DNA of 51,444 nucleotides. Source: a virus. The stretch covers positions 1 to 51,444 of the IMG/VR virus record IMGVR_UViG_3300023117_001798; one strand, written 5' to 3'. Below, in pieces: positions 6,551-16,329 of the stretch (positions within the stretch are counted from its first letter, which is position 1; each line of letters opens with the position of its first letter). A program made the translations under genes and the position numbers. Under the pieces are notes generated by a model. The model did not search any database and was not told the origin of the DNA. It saw only the letters and a list, made by a program, of their open reading frames with translations.

Positions 6551-9103
6551 ATGGCTTTTTACCCAGAAAATAGATTTCCAAAAAAAGGTTCTCCGGTTTA
6601 CGACGGTAACGGGGATCAAAGGAACCTTTCGGATCCACGATTCAGATATCAAGATGAATTGGAAAATACCACAAAGGTTTTCCATCAAAGTACGGATAAC
6701 TATTTTGGAACTACTGGTGCTGCAATGGCCAGGGCTGAACAATTAGGTTGTAATGGGTATCACACTGCACTTGCTGATGATGGAGTTTATTACTATCTTC
6801 CATGTTCTGATGCTACTTGGTATGCTGAAAGAATGGAGCAGTTTGAAAGTGCCCTTAATTTTACCTACATTGGAAATTATAGGGTTCTTACTTGGGATTC
6901 CCCGTTTAAATACGTTCAATCGTTTAACGGGTGGCTGATAGAAACAGCTGGAGCGGTTCTTAACGACCCTGTTAAGCTAGGAGATCCTTCTGCTGCAACA
7001 CCAAATGATATTGCTATCGATTTTAGATATTCCGTAGATGGGCAGAGCTGGTCTCTATGGGCAAATGTTGGTACAGCATTAACTGGATTTTCACAAGGGT
7101 ACACATCTAATAACGATTCAACTATATTTTCTATACCCCTAGATCCAGCTAAACCCTTTTATCCTGAGTTTAGATTTACCTCTGTAGTTGTTAACCCTGA
7201 TGGAAGTTTAGCATATGAAAGCCAAGAACCTATAGATCCTTCCGTAGTAATTCTGGACTTTCAGCTCGAATTAACATACGCTACTGGTCCTAGTGGTCCT
7301 TCTGGTGCTATTGATACCTTGGTGATAAACAGACCAGTTCCTAACTGCTCAAATGAAAAATCAAATAGACCTGTAGTTTTTGATGACTGTAACTACACTT
7401 TTGATCCTTACGCTATCAATAAAGCTGTTAACCTTTATAAGGATTTAAGTTTAGTAGTCAATAAGGTATTTGGTTTTGAAACCAACTATTATTCTGTGCA
7501 GCCACAAGCCAGAGGTAAAGACGTTGTATTGAAAGAGTACACCTTATTCGATGTTGTCGATGAGCAATGTGTAAAGGTAATGGTACCTTCGAACCAATTC
7601 CCAGATAACCGGGTTAATTACGATCCTTTTGGGATTCAATTTGACGAGCCTTTCGAGATACACATAGACAAAACTTATTTTGAGAGTATTTTTGGTAGGG
7701 GATCACAGCCAAGAAAAAGGGACATCATTTATTTCCCTCTAACAAACAGGATATATGAGATCAATTCGACGTATCTGTTTAGGGACTTCATGTATTCCCC
7801 TGTTTACTATAAAATAGAACTGAAGAAATACAGTCAGAAATCGAATACTTATTTCAAGGACCCTGCTTACAAGGAAGAATTAGACGGGATAGCACTAACT
7901 ACCGAGAAGCTATTTGGTGCTGAGGTTGAAGCAGAGGAGCAAAAAATCTCTAAACCTAAGCAGTATAACGATAGTACACAAAGGAGACAAGAGGATCCAA
8001 CTAGATCTTACATCTATGAAAAACTTCCTATTGTAGGGTATGACCTGAACAATAACTGGACAATAGTATTCAACAATTACTATGATATGTCCGATGCATT
8101 TGTTACCGACTCTGAGTTTGTATATCAGCCAAATAAATACAGGGAAGCTTTGAGATATAAGAGCAGTCCGTATTTAGCGGAAGAGGGTGAACTTTCATAT
8201 ACATGTTGGTTTAGTTTGAAAAACTATGTGAATGAAAACAGCTTAGCTAAAAAACCCTTTTCACCTGCACCAATAGTTAAGGTGTCTGAGGATGCTAACC
8301 AAATAGTTTATAATTCTCACCCGTATAAGCATAACTTATCCCCGTTCAGAAATTTCTCTGACAACCCTGAGGGATATGTAGCAATAAGTACCGATGCCAA
8401 TCATTCGGGTGGATTCAAGGTACTTACAACCCCTGATGAATATAGATTCTCGGTTGCTAACCCAAACCTTCCATATGCAAAAAATACTGCGAATTGGAGG
8501 ATGCAAAAGGCTCAGGCAAGGAATTTGATCGATGGAACCTATTTTGATATTAACAGCGAGTTAAAGGGATTAAGGATAGACCTGGTTCATTCTGGTTCAA
8601 ACGATCCTGCAAACAATAACTATGTTCAGCAGGGTAGTGTTGAGATAATCTTAAACGATCTCACCTACGATTCTAGATTACAGTTTGTCCCTGAACAGGG
8701 TGAATGGTATGGACTTGTTGTGAATGTGAGTAACAAATACAGACAAATGGGAGTTAACATTTGGAAGATGTCTTATGATCCAACAAACCCTTCTCAGCAA
8801 AGCTCAGATCTCATAAAAGTTCACGAAGATTATAGAACACTAACGAAAGCTTACACTTTTGATGCACCGAGGGATATGGAGACTAATGTTAATAATCCTT
8901 TCTATGGTACTAACAATAACTCCTATAAAATCTATACCTCTCCATTACTTCTTTCCAATGTTAGATTATTTAAGAACATGATAGATATTGATAAGCAATC
9001 TATTGTTTTAAACCAGAATACTGTTAGGGACGAACAACTTGCTTATATTATAGATAACGCTAAACCTCAATTAATATTGCCTAAATTCGCAAGAAATAGG
9101 TAG
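6551..9103 (+). CDS. Large virion structural protein (neck or baseplate), 850 aa
   Basis: It has its own late promoter and lies just before the terminase genes, where T4-like phages keep neck and baseplate genes. The middle (about residues 340-450) contains FDEPFEIHIDKTYFESIFG, QPRKRDIIYFP and NRIYEINS, resembling blocks I associate with T4-type neck and baseplate proteins, though I cannot name the family with certainty. The C-terminal 300 residues look like a beta-rich lectin-like (LamG-type) domain: YTCWFSLKNY, GSVEIILNDL, EQGEWYGLVVNVSN and SPLLLSNVRLFKNMID. A short GPSGPSGA collagen-like stretch lies near residue 250. It could be a decorated wedge or neck protein with a carbohydrate-binding tail (inference). 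Confidence 0.6.
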   Translation: MAFYPENRFPKKGSPVYDGNGDQRNLSDPRFRYQDELENTTKVFHQSTDNYFGTTGAAMARAEQLGCNGYHTALADDGVYYYLPCSDATWYAERMEQFESALNFTYIGNYRVLTWDSPFKYVQSFNGWLIETAGAVLNDPVKLGDPSAATPNDIAIDFRYSVDGQSWSLWANVGTALTGFSQGYTSNNDSTIFSIPLDPAKPFYPEFRFTSVVVNPDGSLAYESQEPIDPSVVILDFQLELTYATGPSGPSGAIDTLVINRPVPNCSNEKSNRPVVFDDCNYTFDPYAINKAVNLYKDLSLVVNKVFGFETNYYSVQPQARGKDVVLKEYTLFDVVDEQCVKVMVPSNQFPDNRVNYDPFGIQFDEPFEIHIDKTYFESIFGRGSQPRKRDIIYFPLTNRIYEINSTYLFRDFMYSPVYYKIELKKYSQKSNTYFKDPAYKEELDGIALTTEKLFGAEVEAEEQKISKPKQYNDSTQRRQEDPTRSYIYEKLPIVGYDLNNNWTIVFNNYYDMSDAFVTDSEFVYQPNKYREALRYKSSPYLAEEGELSYTCWFSLKNYVNENSLAKKPFSPAPIVKVSEDANQIVYNSHPYKHNLSPFRNFSDNPEGYVAISTDANHSGGFKVLTTPDEYRFSVANPNLPYAKNTANWRMQKAQARNLIDGTYFDINSELKGLRIDLVHSGSNDPANNNYVQQGSVEIILNDLTYDSRLQFVPEQGEWYGLVVNVSNKYRQMGVNIWKMSYDPTNPSQQSSDLIKVHEDYRTLTKAYTFDAPRDMETNVNNPFYGTNNNSYKIYTSPLLLSNVRLFKNMIDIDKQSIVLNQNTVRDEQLAYIIDNAKPQLILPKFARNR

Positions 9104-9116
9104 ATAAAAATCATTT

Positions 9117-9890
9117 ATGCCTAGAAGAAAACCAAAACCGGAAAGGGTTGTCGAGGAAAAGATAAAGGAAAGCCTTGATTCAATTCTACAGGACGAGAAC
9201 CTAGATTTTGATGCTGTTCAGCCGGACGAGCTTCCGAGGCTGAAAACTACCGAATTGATGAACTTTACAGAAGCAACCCAAACTACCGGGTCTGATGCTA
9301 AAGGTGTTCTTGATTCTATAGTTAAGTTTTATCTGGATGAGAATTTCATTGATCAAACAGATTATATCGAGTATAAGAAAAAGATAGACTCGATGAACCT
9401 TGCATCTATGATGCTTCAACTTAAGACGGCTCAGCATGCTATCACAAAACTCCTGGAAGAAATCGACCTAGGTAATGCTAATCCAAGAATGTTTGAGGTA
9501 TTAGCTCAGCTTCAGTCTCAAATTATGCAAATGCCTAAGGACTATCAGACCTATGTCCAAAAGATGGAGGATGGTTATAAAGCCCTTGGTACACAGCTAG
9601 AGGATAAGAGTAATGCAGGATCGTTTCAACTAGAACCTGGTGAGGATGGAAAGAATGTTTACAATCCCTCATCAACAGAAACTGGAGGAATCAAGGTAAG
9701 GGGTACAAAAGGTCTTATGGAAGGACTAAGAGATATCATTGGTGCTGAAATAGAGGACGTAAGGGTTGAAGACGTTGATGACAATGCTGTAGTTAATGCT
9801 AAGAAGAAAGCTGAAATAGACGCTAGCAGGAATATCTCTCTCGATGACGAAGATGCTGACTTAGAAGTCGAGGACGATTTATTTGATTAA
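9117..9890 (+). CDS. Probable small terminase subunit (gp16-like)
   Basis: A 257-residue mostly helical acidic protein directly before the large terminase gene, the standard TerS position. A central helical block runs over about residues 60-165 (GVLDSIVKFYLDENFIDQTDY, MLQLKTAQHAITKLLEEID, RMFEVLAQLQSQIMQMPKDYQTY). This matches the long coiled-coil hairpin of T4 gp16, whose rings recognise DNA and stimulate gp17 ATPase. Both termini are low-complexity: a basic N-terminus (MPRRKPKPER) and a very acidic C-terminus (LDDEDADLEVEDDLFD). It is longer than T4 gp16 (164 aa). The call rests on context and helix pattern, since TerS sequences diverge strongly. Confidence 0.7.
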   Translation: MPRRKPKPERVVEEKIKESLDSILQDENLDFDAVQPDELPRLKTTELMNFTEATQTTGSDAKGVLDSIVKFYLDENFIDQTDYIEYKKKIDSMNLASMMLQLKTAQHAITKLLEEIDLGNANPRMFEVLAQLQSQIMQMPKDYQTYVQKMEDGYKALGTQLEDKSNAGSFQLEPGEDGKNVYNPSSTETGGIKVRGTKGLMEGLRDIIGAEIEDVRVEDVDDNAVVNAKKKAEIDASRNISLDDEDADLEVEDDLFD

Positions 9891-9891
9891 T

Positions 9892-11679
9892 ATGGAAGAA
9901 AAGGAATCAAATTATTGGAGTACCAAAAAAATAGACGAGCTTCTTTTTAAGGTAGAGGAGGAAGGACTTGATTACAAATCTGTAGATAATCCTTTCCATG
10001 ACGGAGATCCTGAATTGAAAAGAGCAAACCTACTTTACGAATATACCCAGGATGAAATCCTAGAGATGGAAAGGTGCGCTAAGGATGTGGTATACTTTTC
10101 CCAATATTGTAGGGTAATGACCGATGATGGTTTATTTTATGTAAAGTTAAGGGATTATCAAGAATCGGTATTAAGAGAATACCAGGCTAGTAGATTTAAT
10201 ATTTTCCTGGCACCTAGACAGGTTGGTAAATCTATTACTTCAGCTATTGTCTTAGTGTGGTATCTTCTTTTTAACCATGATAAAAATGCAATGATTCTAG
10301 CTAACGTTGGATCTACTGCAGAGGAGCTAATGGATAAGATCAAGGCTATAGTTCGGGGTCTTCCTTGGTTTTTAAAACCAGGAATGGTTGTAAACAATGT
10401 AATGTCTATGAAGTTTGACAACGGGTGTAGAGCAATTGCAAAAACCACTACAAAAACATCCGCAATTGGATTTACTATTCACTTCCTTTATATGGATGAG
10501 TTTGCACACATTCATCCGAACTTTATTGAGTCTTTCTTTAGATCTACTTATCCTACTGTTTCTTCCTCTAAGGTCTCTAGAATTATTATCACATCCACAC
10601 CAAATGGAATGAATAAATTCTATGAGATATACAGGGATGCAGTAAATGGCGATAACAGCTTCAACCCCATTAGGGTTGATTGGTGGCAAGTTCCTGGTAG
10701 GGATGAAGAATGGAAGAAAAAGGAAATTTCGAACTTAGGATCCCAGGAATTGTTCAATCAGGAATACGGAAATCAATTTTTAAGCTCTTCCACTCTTTTG
10801 TTAGGATCTAATGAGCTTAAAAAAATAAAAGCCAATGAGGTAGAATATGAGTGGAGAGAAATTGATATAATGGAAGATCTTGGTTTACCCTATGACAACT
10901 TTAGGTGGCATCCAAAATTCCAGCTGAATGATGATACCTTACAAAGAAATAGGTTTGTACTTTCTGTAGATCTTGCCGGTGGTGGAAAAGGTGATTTCAC
11001 TGTACTTAATATTTTCAAAGTAGTTCCGTTGCCAAAAAAAGTCATAGAAGTTATGGACGATTTCCAGGATGAATCTGATTTCTTCGGCCTTTTGCAGGTT
11101 GGTATTTATAGGGACAATGAAATAGAAGTTGAGGATTTCAAAAAGATTCTGGAATCTGTAGTAGTAAAGTTGTTTAACCCGGAGAACGTAAGGGTTTTAT
11201 TGGAAATAAACTTTAAGGGAGAGCTGCTGATTGATAAACTAACAAGCAATGACGAATTTCCTATGGAAATCTTCGTACATACTAAACACACAGAATCCGC
11301 AAGGATGAGAAAACCTGGTATTAAGTATAACGAGAAGAATAAGATGAAATATTGTGAGATTCTTAGATCTCAGATGAGACTAAATAGGGTAATAGTAAAC
11401 GAGTCTTCTTGGACTATACCTGAATTATTTTCTTTTGGTCTTAATGGTAGGGGAACTTATTCTAGTCAATCGGGTCATGATGACGTGGCTATGAGTATAG
11501 TTAATTTATCTGGGATGTTTGAGTCTTCTGATTTTTATGAGCTTGTTGGTGAATTGTATGATGATCTTGGTGAATCCGCTTATAGAGATTTGATTGATAT
11601 TAAGCTAGAAGAAATGAGCGGGGAAGGCGATGTCACAAAAGAGGGAGGATTCTATAGTTCTTTCAGCCAATTGCTCTAA
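9892..11679 (+). CDS. 17: Terminase large subunit (gp17)
   Basis: A 595-residue packaging motor. The ATPase domain has Walker A APRQVGKS (107-114), Walker B FLYMDEFAH (198-206) and a coupling motif TSTPNG (about 234-239). The RNase-H-fold nuclease begins at LSVDLAGGGKGDFTV with catalytic D360, followed by LLEINFKGE and SQSGHDDVAMS carrying the later acidic residues. It docks on the portal, cuts concatemers and pumps DNA into the prohead. Length is close to T4 gp17 (610 aa). I chose the ATG at 9892, one nt after the TerS stop; an in-frame TTG at 9883 is less likely. Confidence 0.97.
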   Translation: MEEKESNYWSTKKIDELLFKVEEEGLDYKSVDNPFHDGDPELKRANLLYEYTQDEILEMERCAKDVVYFSQYCRVMTDDGLFYVKLRDYQESVLREYQASRFNIFLAPRQVGKSITSAIVLVWYLLFNHDKNAMILANVGSTAEELMDKIKAIVRGLPWFLKPGMVVNNVMSMKFDNGCRAIAKTTTKTSAIGFTIHFLYMDEFAHIHPNFIESFFRSTYPTVSSSKVSRIIITSTPNGMNKFYEIYRDAVNGDNSFNPIRVDWWQVPGRDEEWKKKEISNLGSQELFNQEYGNQFLSSSTLLLGSNELKKIKANEVEYEWREIDIMEDLGLPYDNFRWHPKFQLNDDTLQRNRFVLSVDLAGGGKGDFTVLNIFKVVPLPKKVIEVMDDFQDESDFFGLLQVGIYRDNEIEVEDFKKILESVVVKLFNPENVRVLLEINFKGELLIDKLTSNDEFPMEIFVHTKHTESARMRKPGIKYNEKNKMKYCEILRSQMRLNRVIVNESSWTIPELFSFGLNGRGTYSSQSGHDDVAMSIVNLSGMFESSDFYELVGELYDDLGESAYRDLIDIKLEEMSGEGDVTKEGGFYSSFSQLL

Positions 11680-11695
11680 TAAGTTTACAAGCCTT

Positions 11696-11703
11696 GATAT
11701 ATA
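11696..11703 (+). promoter_or_regulatory. Candidate late promoter GATATATA, upstream of a tandem pair
   Basis: GATATATAGTATTAC lies 17 nt after the terminase stop. A second copy with the same GATATATAGTA core lies 52 nt downstream, giving the sheath gene two promoter-like boxes. Confidence 0.55.
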
Positions 11704-11713
11704 GTATTACTAT

Positions 11714-11743
11714 CCGAGGAGCATACAAAAATGCTCGTTTCGG
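11714..11743 (+). other. Hairpin between tandem late promoters
   Basis: CCGA and TCGG (11714-11717, 11740-11743) flank the perfect stem GAGCAT-ACAAAA-ATGCTC (11719-11736), giving a two-tier hairpin. It sits exactly between two GATATATA boxes. Only a short GTTT follows, so termination is uncertain; processing of the longer transcript is an alternative. Confidence 0.45.
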
Positions 11744-11747
11744 TTTA

Positions 11748-11755
11748 GATATATA
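11748..11755 (+). promoter_or_regulatory. Candidate late promoter GATATATA of the tail sheath gene
   Basis: GATATATAGTAGG lies 35 nt before the ATG of the tail sheath gene, at the usual spacing for this motif in the window. Sheath is needed in high copy, which fits a doubled promoter. Confidence 0.65.
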
Positions 11756-11782
11756 GTAGGCAAAAATATCTCTTGTACAATA

Positions 11783-14700
11783 ATGGCAAAGAAAATCAAA
11801 CTGGATTTATCCCAATTTAAAGCATCAGGAGTCTATACGCTGGAATTTGACGCATCGGAAAATGTAATTCTAACGTCACAGACTATCCGACTGGTGGTGG
11901 GATTTTCTAATAAAGGACCTTTTAATGCTCCTGTGTATTTACCGGATGTAACTACAGCAGTAGCAGTTTTTGGAGAAATAGATAAAACATTAGAGGCTAA
12001 AGGATCATACTTCCACAGATCAATATTCGCTTGTTTAAATACTGGCCCGGTGTTCGCACTTAACCTCTTAAGCTTAAATGATAACGTTGACAGCCCAACT
12101 GCTGACGTGGTAAATTATTTTGGATATTCTATTGATACTGAGCAATCTAATGGTGTATTGACTTCAAGATTGTATTCGTCCTTCTATAATAAAGAGAGAT
12201 TTTGGTTTGCCGACACTAACTATTTCTTAGCAACCCTTTCAGCGGTCGACACTGGTAGATTATTCAACCTAGTTAATCTTGGAAAGGAAGCTTTAAGTGT
12301 CATCGTTAGGAAATCTACCGATGCTAACCCACCATTACAAGGTTTTGATGTTTTTGCACTTGATTGGTATGGAGCAGACAACGTTCCAAGTTTTATGCAT
12401 CCTTATGATTATATCTCTGATTACTTCATAGACGTAATATCAGTATCTGGTGATTGGACCGATTATGAGACACTCTCGTTAGATCCTAAATGGAGTTCTT
12501 ACTTTACCAGGAATGGTTTTATAAAAAGTCAGATTAACAACTTCCTTTCGCAGCCAGATGTAAACATTTTAACATCTACTACAGGGTGTTTAATCCCAGA
12601 TTTCGTGGATTTGAATGGAAATAACCAGTATATCCAAACCCTCATAAACAACAATACACCTTCTACAGGTCTATTCTGTGCAGTTGATGAGGATGCTATG
12701 GATGATATCTGTACTAATCCATATAAGATCGATCTTGTTGGGCACCACTTAATTGATGAGCTTACTGCTGATAGAGATATAGTTGATGCAAGATTAAATT
12801 TCTTGAGCTATGATCAGAACTTAACTGCTGATTACCTATACACAAAGAATACTAACACCTTAGTAGACAACGCTACTGGTCCTTCTGGATCTACCCCAGA
12901 TTCTATCAGAACTGGATCTTTATTTAGCTACTATTCTGCAACTGGTGCTACTGCTGGTGTTGAAGCTTCTGAGTTTGATGCTTATGATTCAAGTCTTAAG
13001 TATGGTGGTTTACACTACCTCGTAACTAAAGGAGGTACTGCTGGAACCTTAACTTCAACGCAGAAAACTGAACTTAGAGAGTTTGCAACTCCTTCTGCCA
13101 CAAGCAGCCCATACATCTTGGGTAAAGTGACCGGACTAAGTGGTTTAACTGGTTCCCTTATAAATCAATTCTCTGAGGGAGATCTTGTTAAACTAAGGAT
13201 TGCCGGAATAACACAAACTTCTGGAAATCTATTATTTACCTGGACACACCCGCTCGATACTACTTCATATGCAGCTCAAGGCGTATCTGTAGTACCTTAT
13301 TCAGATATGGTTGGTGCTACTGCATCCCCTTACATTGGTGCTACCGGATATTACCAATTCGTTGCTTCAGATTTTCTTGATATAACTCAGGTTAATCCAG
13401 CAACCGGAGGTACAGCAGGAACCCCTAATAATGTACTTACTGGCCAACTTTCTACAAACTTCTACCAAGACCTTTTATATGGTGAATTGGAAGACGGAGA
13501 TCAGATTTGGTTAAATGACACAGGAAGTTCTGTTAACTACCTTTCATACCAATCTACTGTTGATAGAGATCAATACCAAGTTTCTTATGCTAGAACCTTT
13601 AATAATATCTCTAGACAAAGCCCAGACCAGTTAACAAACTACCCTGCATTTGGTACTGTGTATGCATCTGACAATATTGGTGCTCCTGTAAGTTCTGATA
13701 GAACTGATATTATTTCATCGGTTGGATCGATCAACCAGTTTATTAGCGTGGTAACCCAAATTGATCCTACAAACTTTACAATATCATCTACTCCTTCATC
13801 CCCTATATCAGTTGGTGATTTGGTAGTATCTACGGATCTTGATATTTGTGAAACGGTCGGAAGTAATAGACAAAACAGATTGACAAAGGTAACTGCAGTC
13901 GCTCAAACTACTACTGCTAATGTAGTTCAGGTGACTACTGCTAGGCCAGTTTACTACTATGCTGGAAGCCCAATCCAAGTACAGAAGTTTAAATCAATAC
14001 CTCAATTTACAAGGTCTTTTGATTTTACTTACCTGCAAGGATTTACCATGAGAGATTCTCATAGGCCAAATGGAACTGATGCTAGAGTTTCTGAATTGCT
14101 TGATGTAATGTACAATACAAACATTGCAGCAACCCTTGCTGCTAAGGATGTTATCTCCTTCAGATACATTGTAGATACGTTTAGCGGTCAAATCCTACCT
14201 AACTCAAAATACCAGTTAAGTAAACTTGCAATGATGAGACAAAAGGCTTTGGCCCTTATCAATGCTCCTTCTATGAGTCAGTTTAGGGCATCAACAGATC
14301 CTAGGTTTACAGATGCACCTACACAAACTAACCCATATCCATCGCTGAAAGCACAATACATTGCAGAAGGTGGTAACCTTTCTCTGAATCCTTCTTACAC
14401 ATTCAGTTTACCAACGGAGGATCAGGGTGCTAAGTACGCAGCTTTCTATACTCCTTATTTGACATTAAGGGAAAACAATAGAAATATAAACGTACCTCCA
14501 GCAGCTTACATCTCTAACAACTTTGTGAGGAAGTTTGCTAATGGTGAGCCTTACAGCATTATTGCTGGTCAGAAAAGAGGGGTCATTTCGGGACAAAACT
14601 TAGTAGGGCTTGAATATGACTTTACCGACACAGATAGAGGCTGGTTAGAGCCAGTAGGTCTTAACCCTATTATTAAGAAGAGAGGCCTTGGCGTGGTTGT

Positions 14701-15079
14701 GTTTGGAAACCAAACAGCATACCAAACAGTTAACTCAGCATTTAATCTTGTACACGTTAGGGACCTTCTCATAAGTGTAGAGAACGATGTTGAAGAAATC
14801 ATGGCTAACTACCTATTCGACTTCAACGAGGATTCAATTAGGCTAGAGATTAAGACTCTGGTAGATAATTATCTCGATGGAGTTAGAGCCGGTGGTGGTA
14901 TTTATGCTTATCAGGTAATTATGGATTCTTCAAACAATCCTCCGTCAATCATCGACCAGAACATTGGTATAATTGATGTGATTATAGAACCTGCTAGAGG
15001 TATCCAGAAGTTCATTAACAGAATTACTGTTACTAGAACTGGTGGTATCGCTGCTGGAGGCTTTATCCAATTTGCTTAA
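11783..15079 (+). CDS. 18: Tail sheath protein (gp18), unusually long
   Basis: A 1098-residue protein. The N-terminus (ASGVYTLEFDASENVILTSQTIRLVVGFSNKGPFNAPVYL) and C-terminus (DFNEDSIRLEIKTLVDNYLDG, IEPARGIQKFINRITVTRTGG) are typical of contractile sheath proteins; the C-terminal domain forms the inter-subunit mesh. The SFRYIVDTFSGQ and PNSKYQLSKLAMMRQKALALINAP region is also sheath-like. T4 gp18 is 659 aa, so about 400 extra residues form insertions, mainly between about 360 and 740. These are rich in Ser, Thr and Gly (NATGPSGSTPD, TGATAGVEASE) and probably surface-exposed domains. Sheath subunits stack around the tube and contract to drive injection. Confidence 0.93.
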   Translation: MAKKIKLDLSQFKASGVYTLEFDASENVILTSQTIRLVVGFSNKGPFNAPVYLPDVTTAVAVFGEIDKTLEAKGSYFHRSIFACLNTGPVFALNLLSLNDNVDSPTADVVNYFGYSIDTEQSNGVLTSRLYSSFYNKERFWFADTNYFLATLSAVDTGRLFNLVNLGKEALSVIVRKSTDANPPLQGFDVFALDWYGADNVPSFMHPYDYISDYFIDVISVSGDWTDYETLSLDPKWSSYFTRNGFIKSQINNFLSQPDVNILTSTTGCLIPDFVDLNGNNQYIQTLINNNTPSTGLFCAVDEDAMDDICTNPYKIDLVGHHLIDELTADRDIVDARLNFLSYDQNLTADYLYTKNTNTLVDNATGPSGSTPDSIRTGSLFSYYSATGATAGVEASEFDAYDSSLKYGGLHYLVTKGGTAGTLTSTQKTELREFATPSATSSPYILGKVTGLSGLTGSLINQFSEGDLVKLRIAGITQTSGNLLFTWTHPLDTTSYAAQGVSVVPYSDMVGATASPYIGATGYYQFVASDFLDITQVNPATGGTAGTPNNVLTGQLSTNFYQDLLYGELEDGDQIWLNDTGSSVNYLSYQSTVDRDQYQVSYARTFNNISRQSPDQLTNYPAFGTVYASDNIGAPVSSDRTDIISSVGSINQFISVVTQIDPTNFTISSTPSSPISVGDLVVSTDLDICETVGSNRQNRLTKVTAVAQTTTANVVQVTTARPVYYYAGSPIQVQKFKSIPQFTRSFDFTYLQGFTMRDSHRPNGTDARVSELLDVMYNTNIAATLAAKDVISFRYIVDTFSGQILPNSKYQLSKLAMMRQKALALINAPSMSQFRASTDPRFTDAPTQTNPYPSLKAQYIAEGGNLSLNPSYTFSLPTEDQGAKYAAFYTPYLTLRENNRNINVPPAAYISNNFVRKFANGEPYSIIAGQKRGVISGQNLVGLEYDFTDTDRGWLEPVGLNPIIKKRGLGVVVFGNQTAYQTVNSAFNLVHVRDLLISVENDVEEIMANYLFDFNEDSIRLEIKTLVDNYLDGVRAGGGIYAYQVIMDSSNNPPSIIDQNIGIIDVIIEPARGIQKFINRITVTRTGGIAAGGFIQFA

Positions 15080-15100
15080 TTTGACAAAATAGAAAATTCG

Positions 15101-15110
15101 GATAAATATA
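15101..15110 (+). promoter_or_regulatory. Weak late-promoter-like box before the tube gene
   Basis: GATAAATATA, 28 nt before the ATG at 15129, mixes the local GATATATA box with the T4 late consensus TATAAATA. A TTGACA 20 nt upstream (15081-15086) could instead be a -35 element. Support is spacing and similarity only. Confidence 0.35.
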
Positions 15111-15128
15111 AAAAAAGGATAGAACTAA

Positions 15129-15683
15129 ATGGCTGGTTTACCCCATTATCAGAACTCAATAAACTCGGTAAATAAGTTTGAACCGGTTTTCCTCAATCAA
15201 TTTGAGGTAAACGTTATACCTCCCGCAGCAGTTGCTGGTGGTCCGGTTCTTCTTGAGCACGTGATTTCTGTTGATGGATTAGAGGTTGATAAAAACCCAA
15301 ATTTCGTTGCACAGAAGTACAAGTTTGCCAAAAGGAATTATGCTGGAGGTAAGCCCGACACAACTACTCTTGACCTTGGATTGAAATTCACTGTCAACCT
15401 TGATGATGCTAACTCCATGTATGTTTTTAAAACACTTAGGCAGTGGACGGATTTAATATACAATCCACTAACCGGTGCACAAGGTATCAAGGCAGATTAT
15501 ACCGGAACAATTGTAGTTTCTGTCTTTAACAAAAATGGAGAAGTTTTTAGAAGGATTACTTTAAAAGATTGCTTCCCGCTAAAAGCAATCGACCCAATGG
15601 AATTAACATACATCGACGGAAGTACTCTGTACGAGATCAGCATGGTTTGGGCGGTTGATTACTGGGATGATCTTTTCTTATAA
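15129..15683 (+). CDS. 19: Tail tube protein (gp19), copy 1
   Basis: A 184-residue protein immediately after the sheath gene, as in T4. It has the tube-fold features KFEPVFLNQFEVNVIPP near the N-terminus, YKFAKRNYAGGKPDTT, SMYVFKTLRQWTDLIYNPLTGAQG, VVSVFNKNGEVFRRITLKDCFP, and a C-terminal ALYEISM-type strand followed by W-DDLFL. Hexameric rings of this protein form the rigid inner tube. It shares its whole plan with the next gene, pointing to tandem duplication. T4 gp19 is 163 aa. Confidence 0.92.
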   Translation: MAGLPHYQNSINSVNKFEPVFLNQFEVNVIPPAAVAGGPVLLEHVISVDGLEVDKNPNFVAQKYKFAKRNYAGGKPDTTTLDLGLKFTVNLDDANSMYVFKTLRQWTDLIYNPLTGAQGIKADYTGTIVVSVFNKNGEVFRRITLKDCFPLKAIDPMELTYIDGSTLYEISMVWAVDYWDDLFL

Positions 15684-15697
15684 AATAAAAAAAGTAG

Positions 15698-16276
15698 ATG
15701 GCAGGTTTACCACATTTTAATAATTCAAAGGCAGCAAGAAATAACTACGAGCCGGTTTTCTTAAACCAGTTTGAAGTCTTGATTACTCCTCCAAATGGTA
15801 TAAATCTAGCGAACACTACCTTCAAGGGGGAAAACATCCTTACACAACAGGTAAAGAACATTTCTGCTTTGCAAGTAGATCTACAGCCTGCAGATGCGGT
15901 TACACAATACTACAAGTTTGCTGAGAGAAGGTATGCTGGAGGTGAGCCTTCAACTTCGGATGTTCAGTTTACTATGGATTTTGAAGTAAACCTTGATGAC
16001 GACAATTCTATGACCCTTTATAAAATCTTAAGACAATGGTCAGATCTGATTTACAACCCACTCACTGGGGCTATGGGTCTGAAAAGGGATTATGTTGGTT
16101 CTATGGTGGTTTCTATATTTAATAAACAGGGTGATGTGTTTAGAAGAATTACTTTGAATAATTGCTTCCTGGTTGAAGCTATCAATCCGATGCCACTATC
16201 TTATGATTCTGGAGACGCTCTTTACACCATTTCTACAACTTGGAAGTCTGATTACTGGAACGATCTGTTCTTATAA
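15698..16276 (+). CDS. Tail tube-like protein (gp19 paralogue), copy 2
   Basis: A 192-residue paralogue of the preceding gene, 14 nt downstream. It shares YEPVFLNQFEVLITPP, YKFAERRYAGGEPSTS, LRQWSDLIYNPLTGAMG, VVSIFNKQGDVFRRITLNNCF and the SDYWNDLFL ending. It carries a short insertion after residue 25 (GINLANTTFKGENILTQQ). One copy may be the main tube and the other a specialised ring, such as a tube initiator or terminator or a gp54-like or gp3-like position, or both may form a mixed tube (inference). Both reading frames are intact. Confidence 0.88.
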   Translation: MAGLPHFNNSKAARNNYEPVFLNQFEVLITPPNGINLANTTFKGENILTQQVKNISALQVDLQPADAVTQYYKFAERRYAGGEPSTSDVQFTMDFEVNLDDDNSMTLYKILRQWSDLIYNPLTGAMGLKRDYVGSMVVSIFNKQGDVFRRITLNNCFLVEAINPMPLSYDSGDALYTISTTWKSDYWNDLFL

Positions 16277-16329
16277 TCGGAACTTAATTCCTTCTATTTT
16301 CTATAATTTATGGTTTTTGTACCCTTGTG

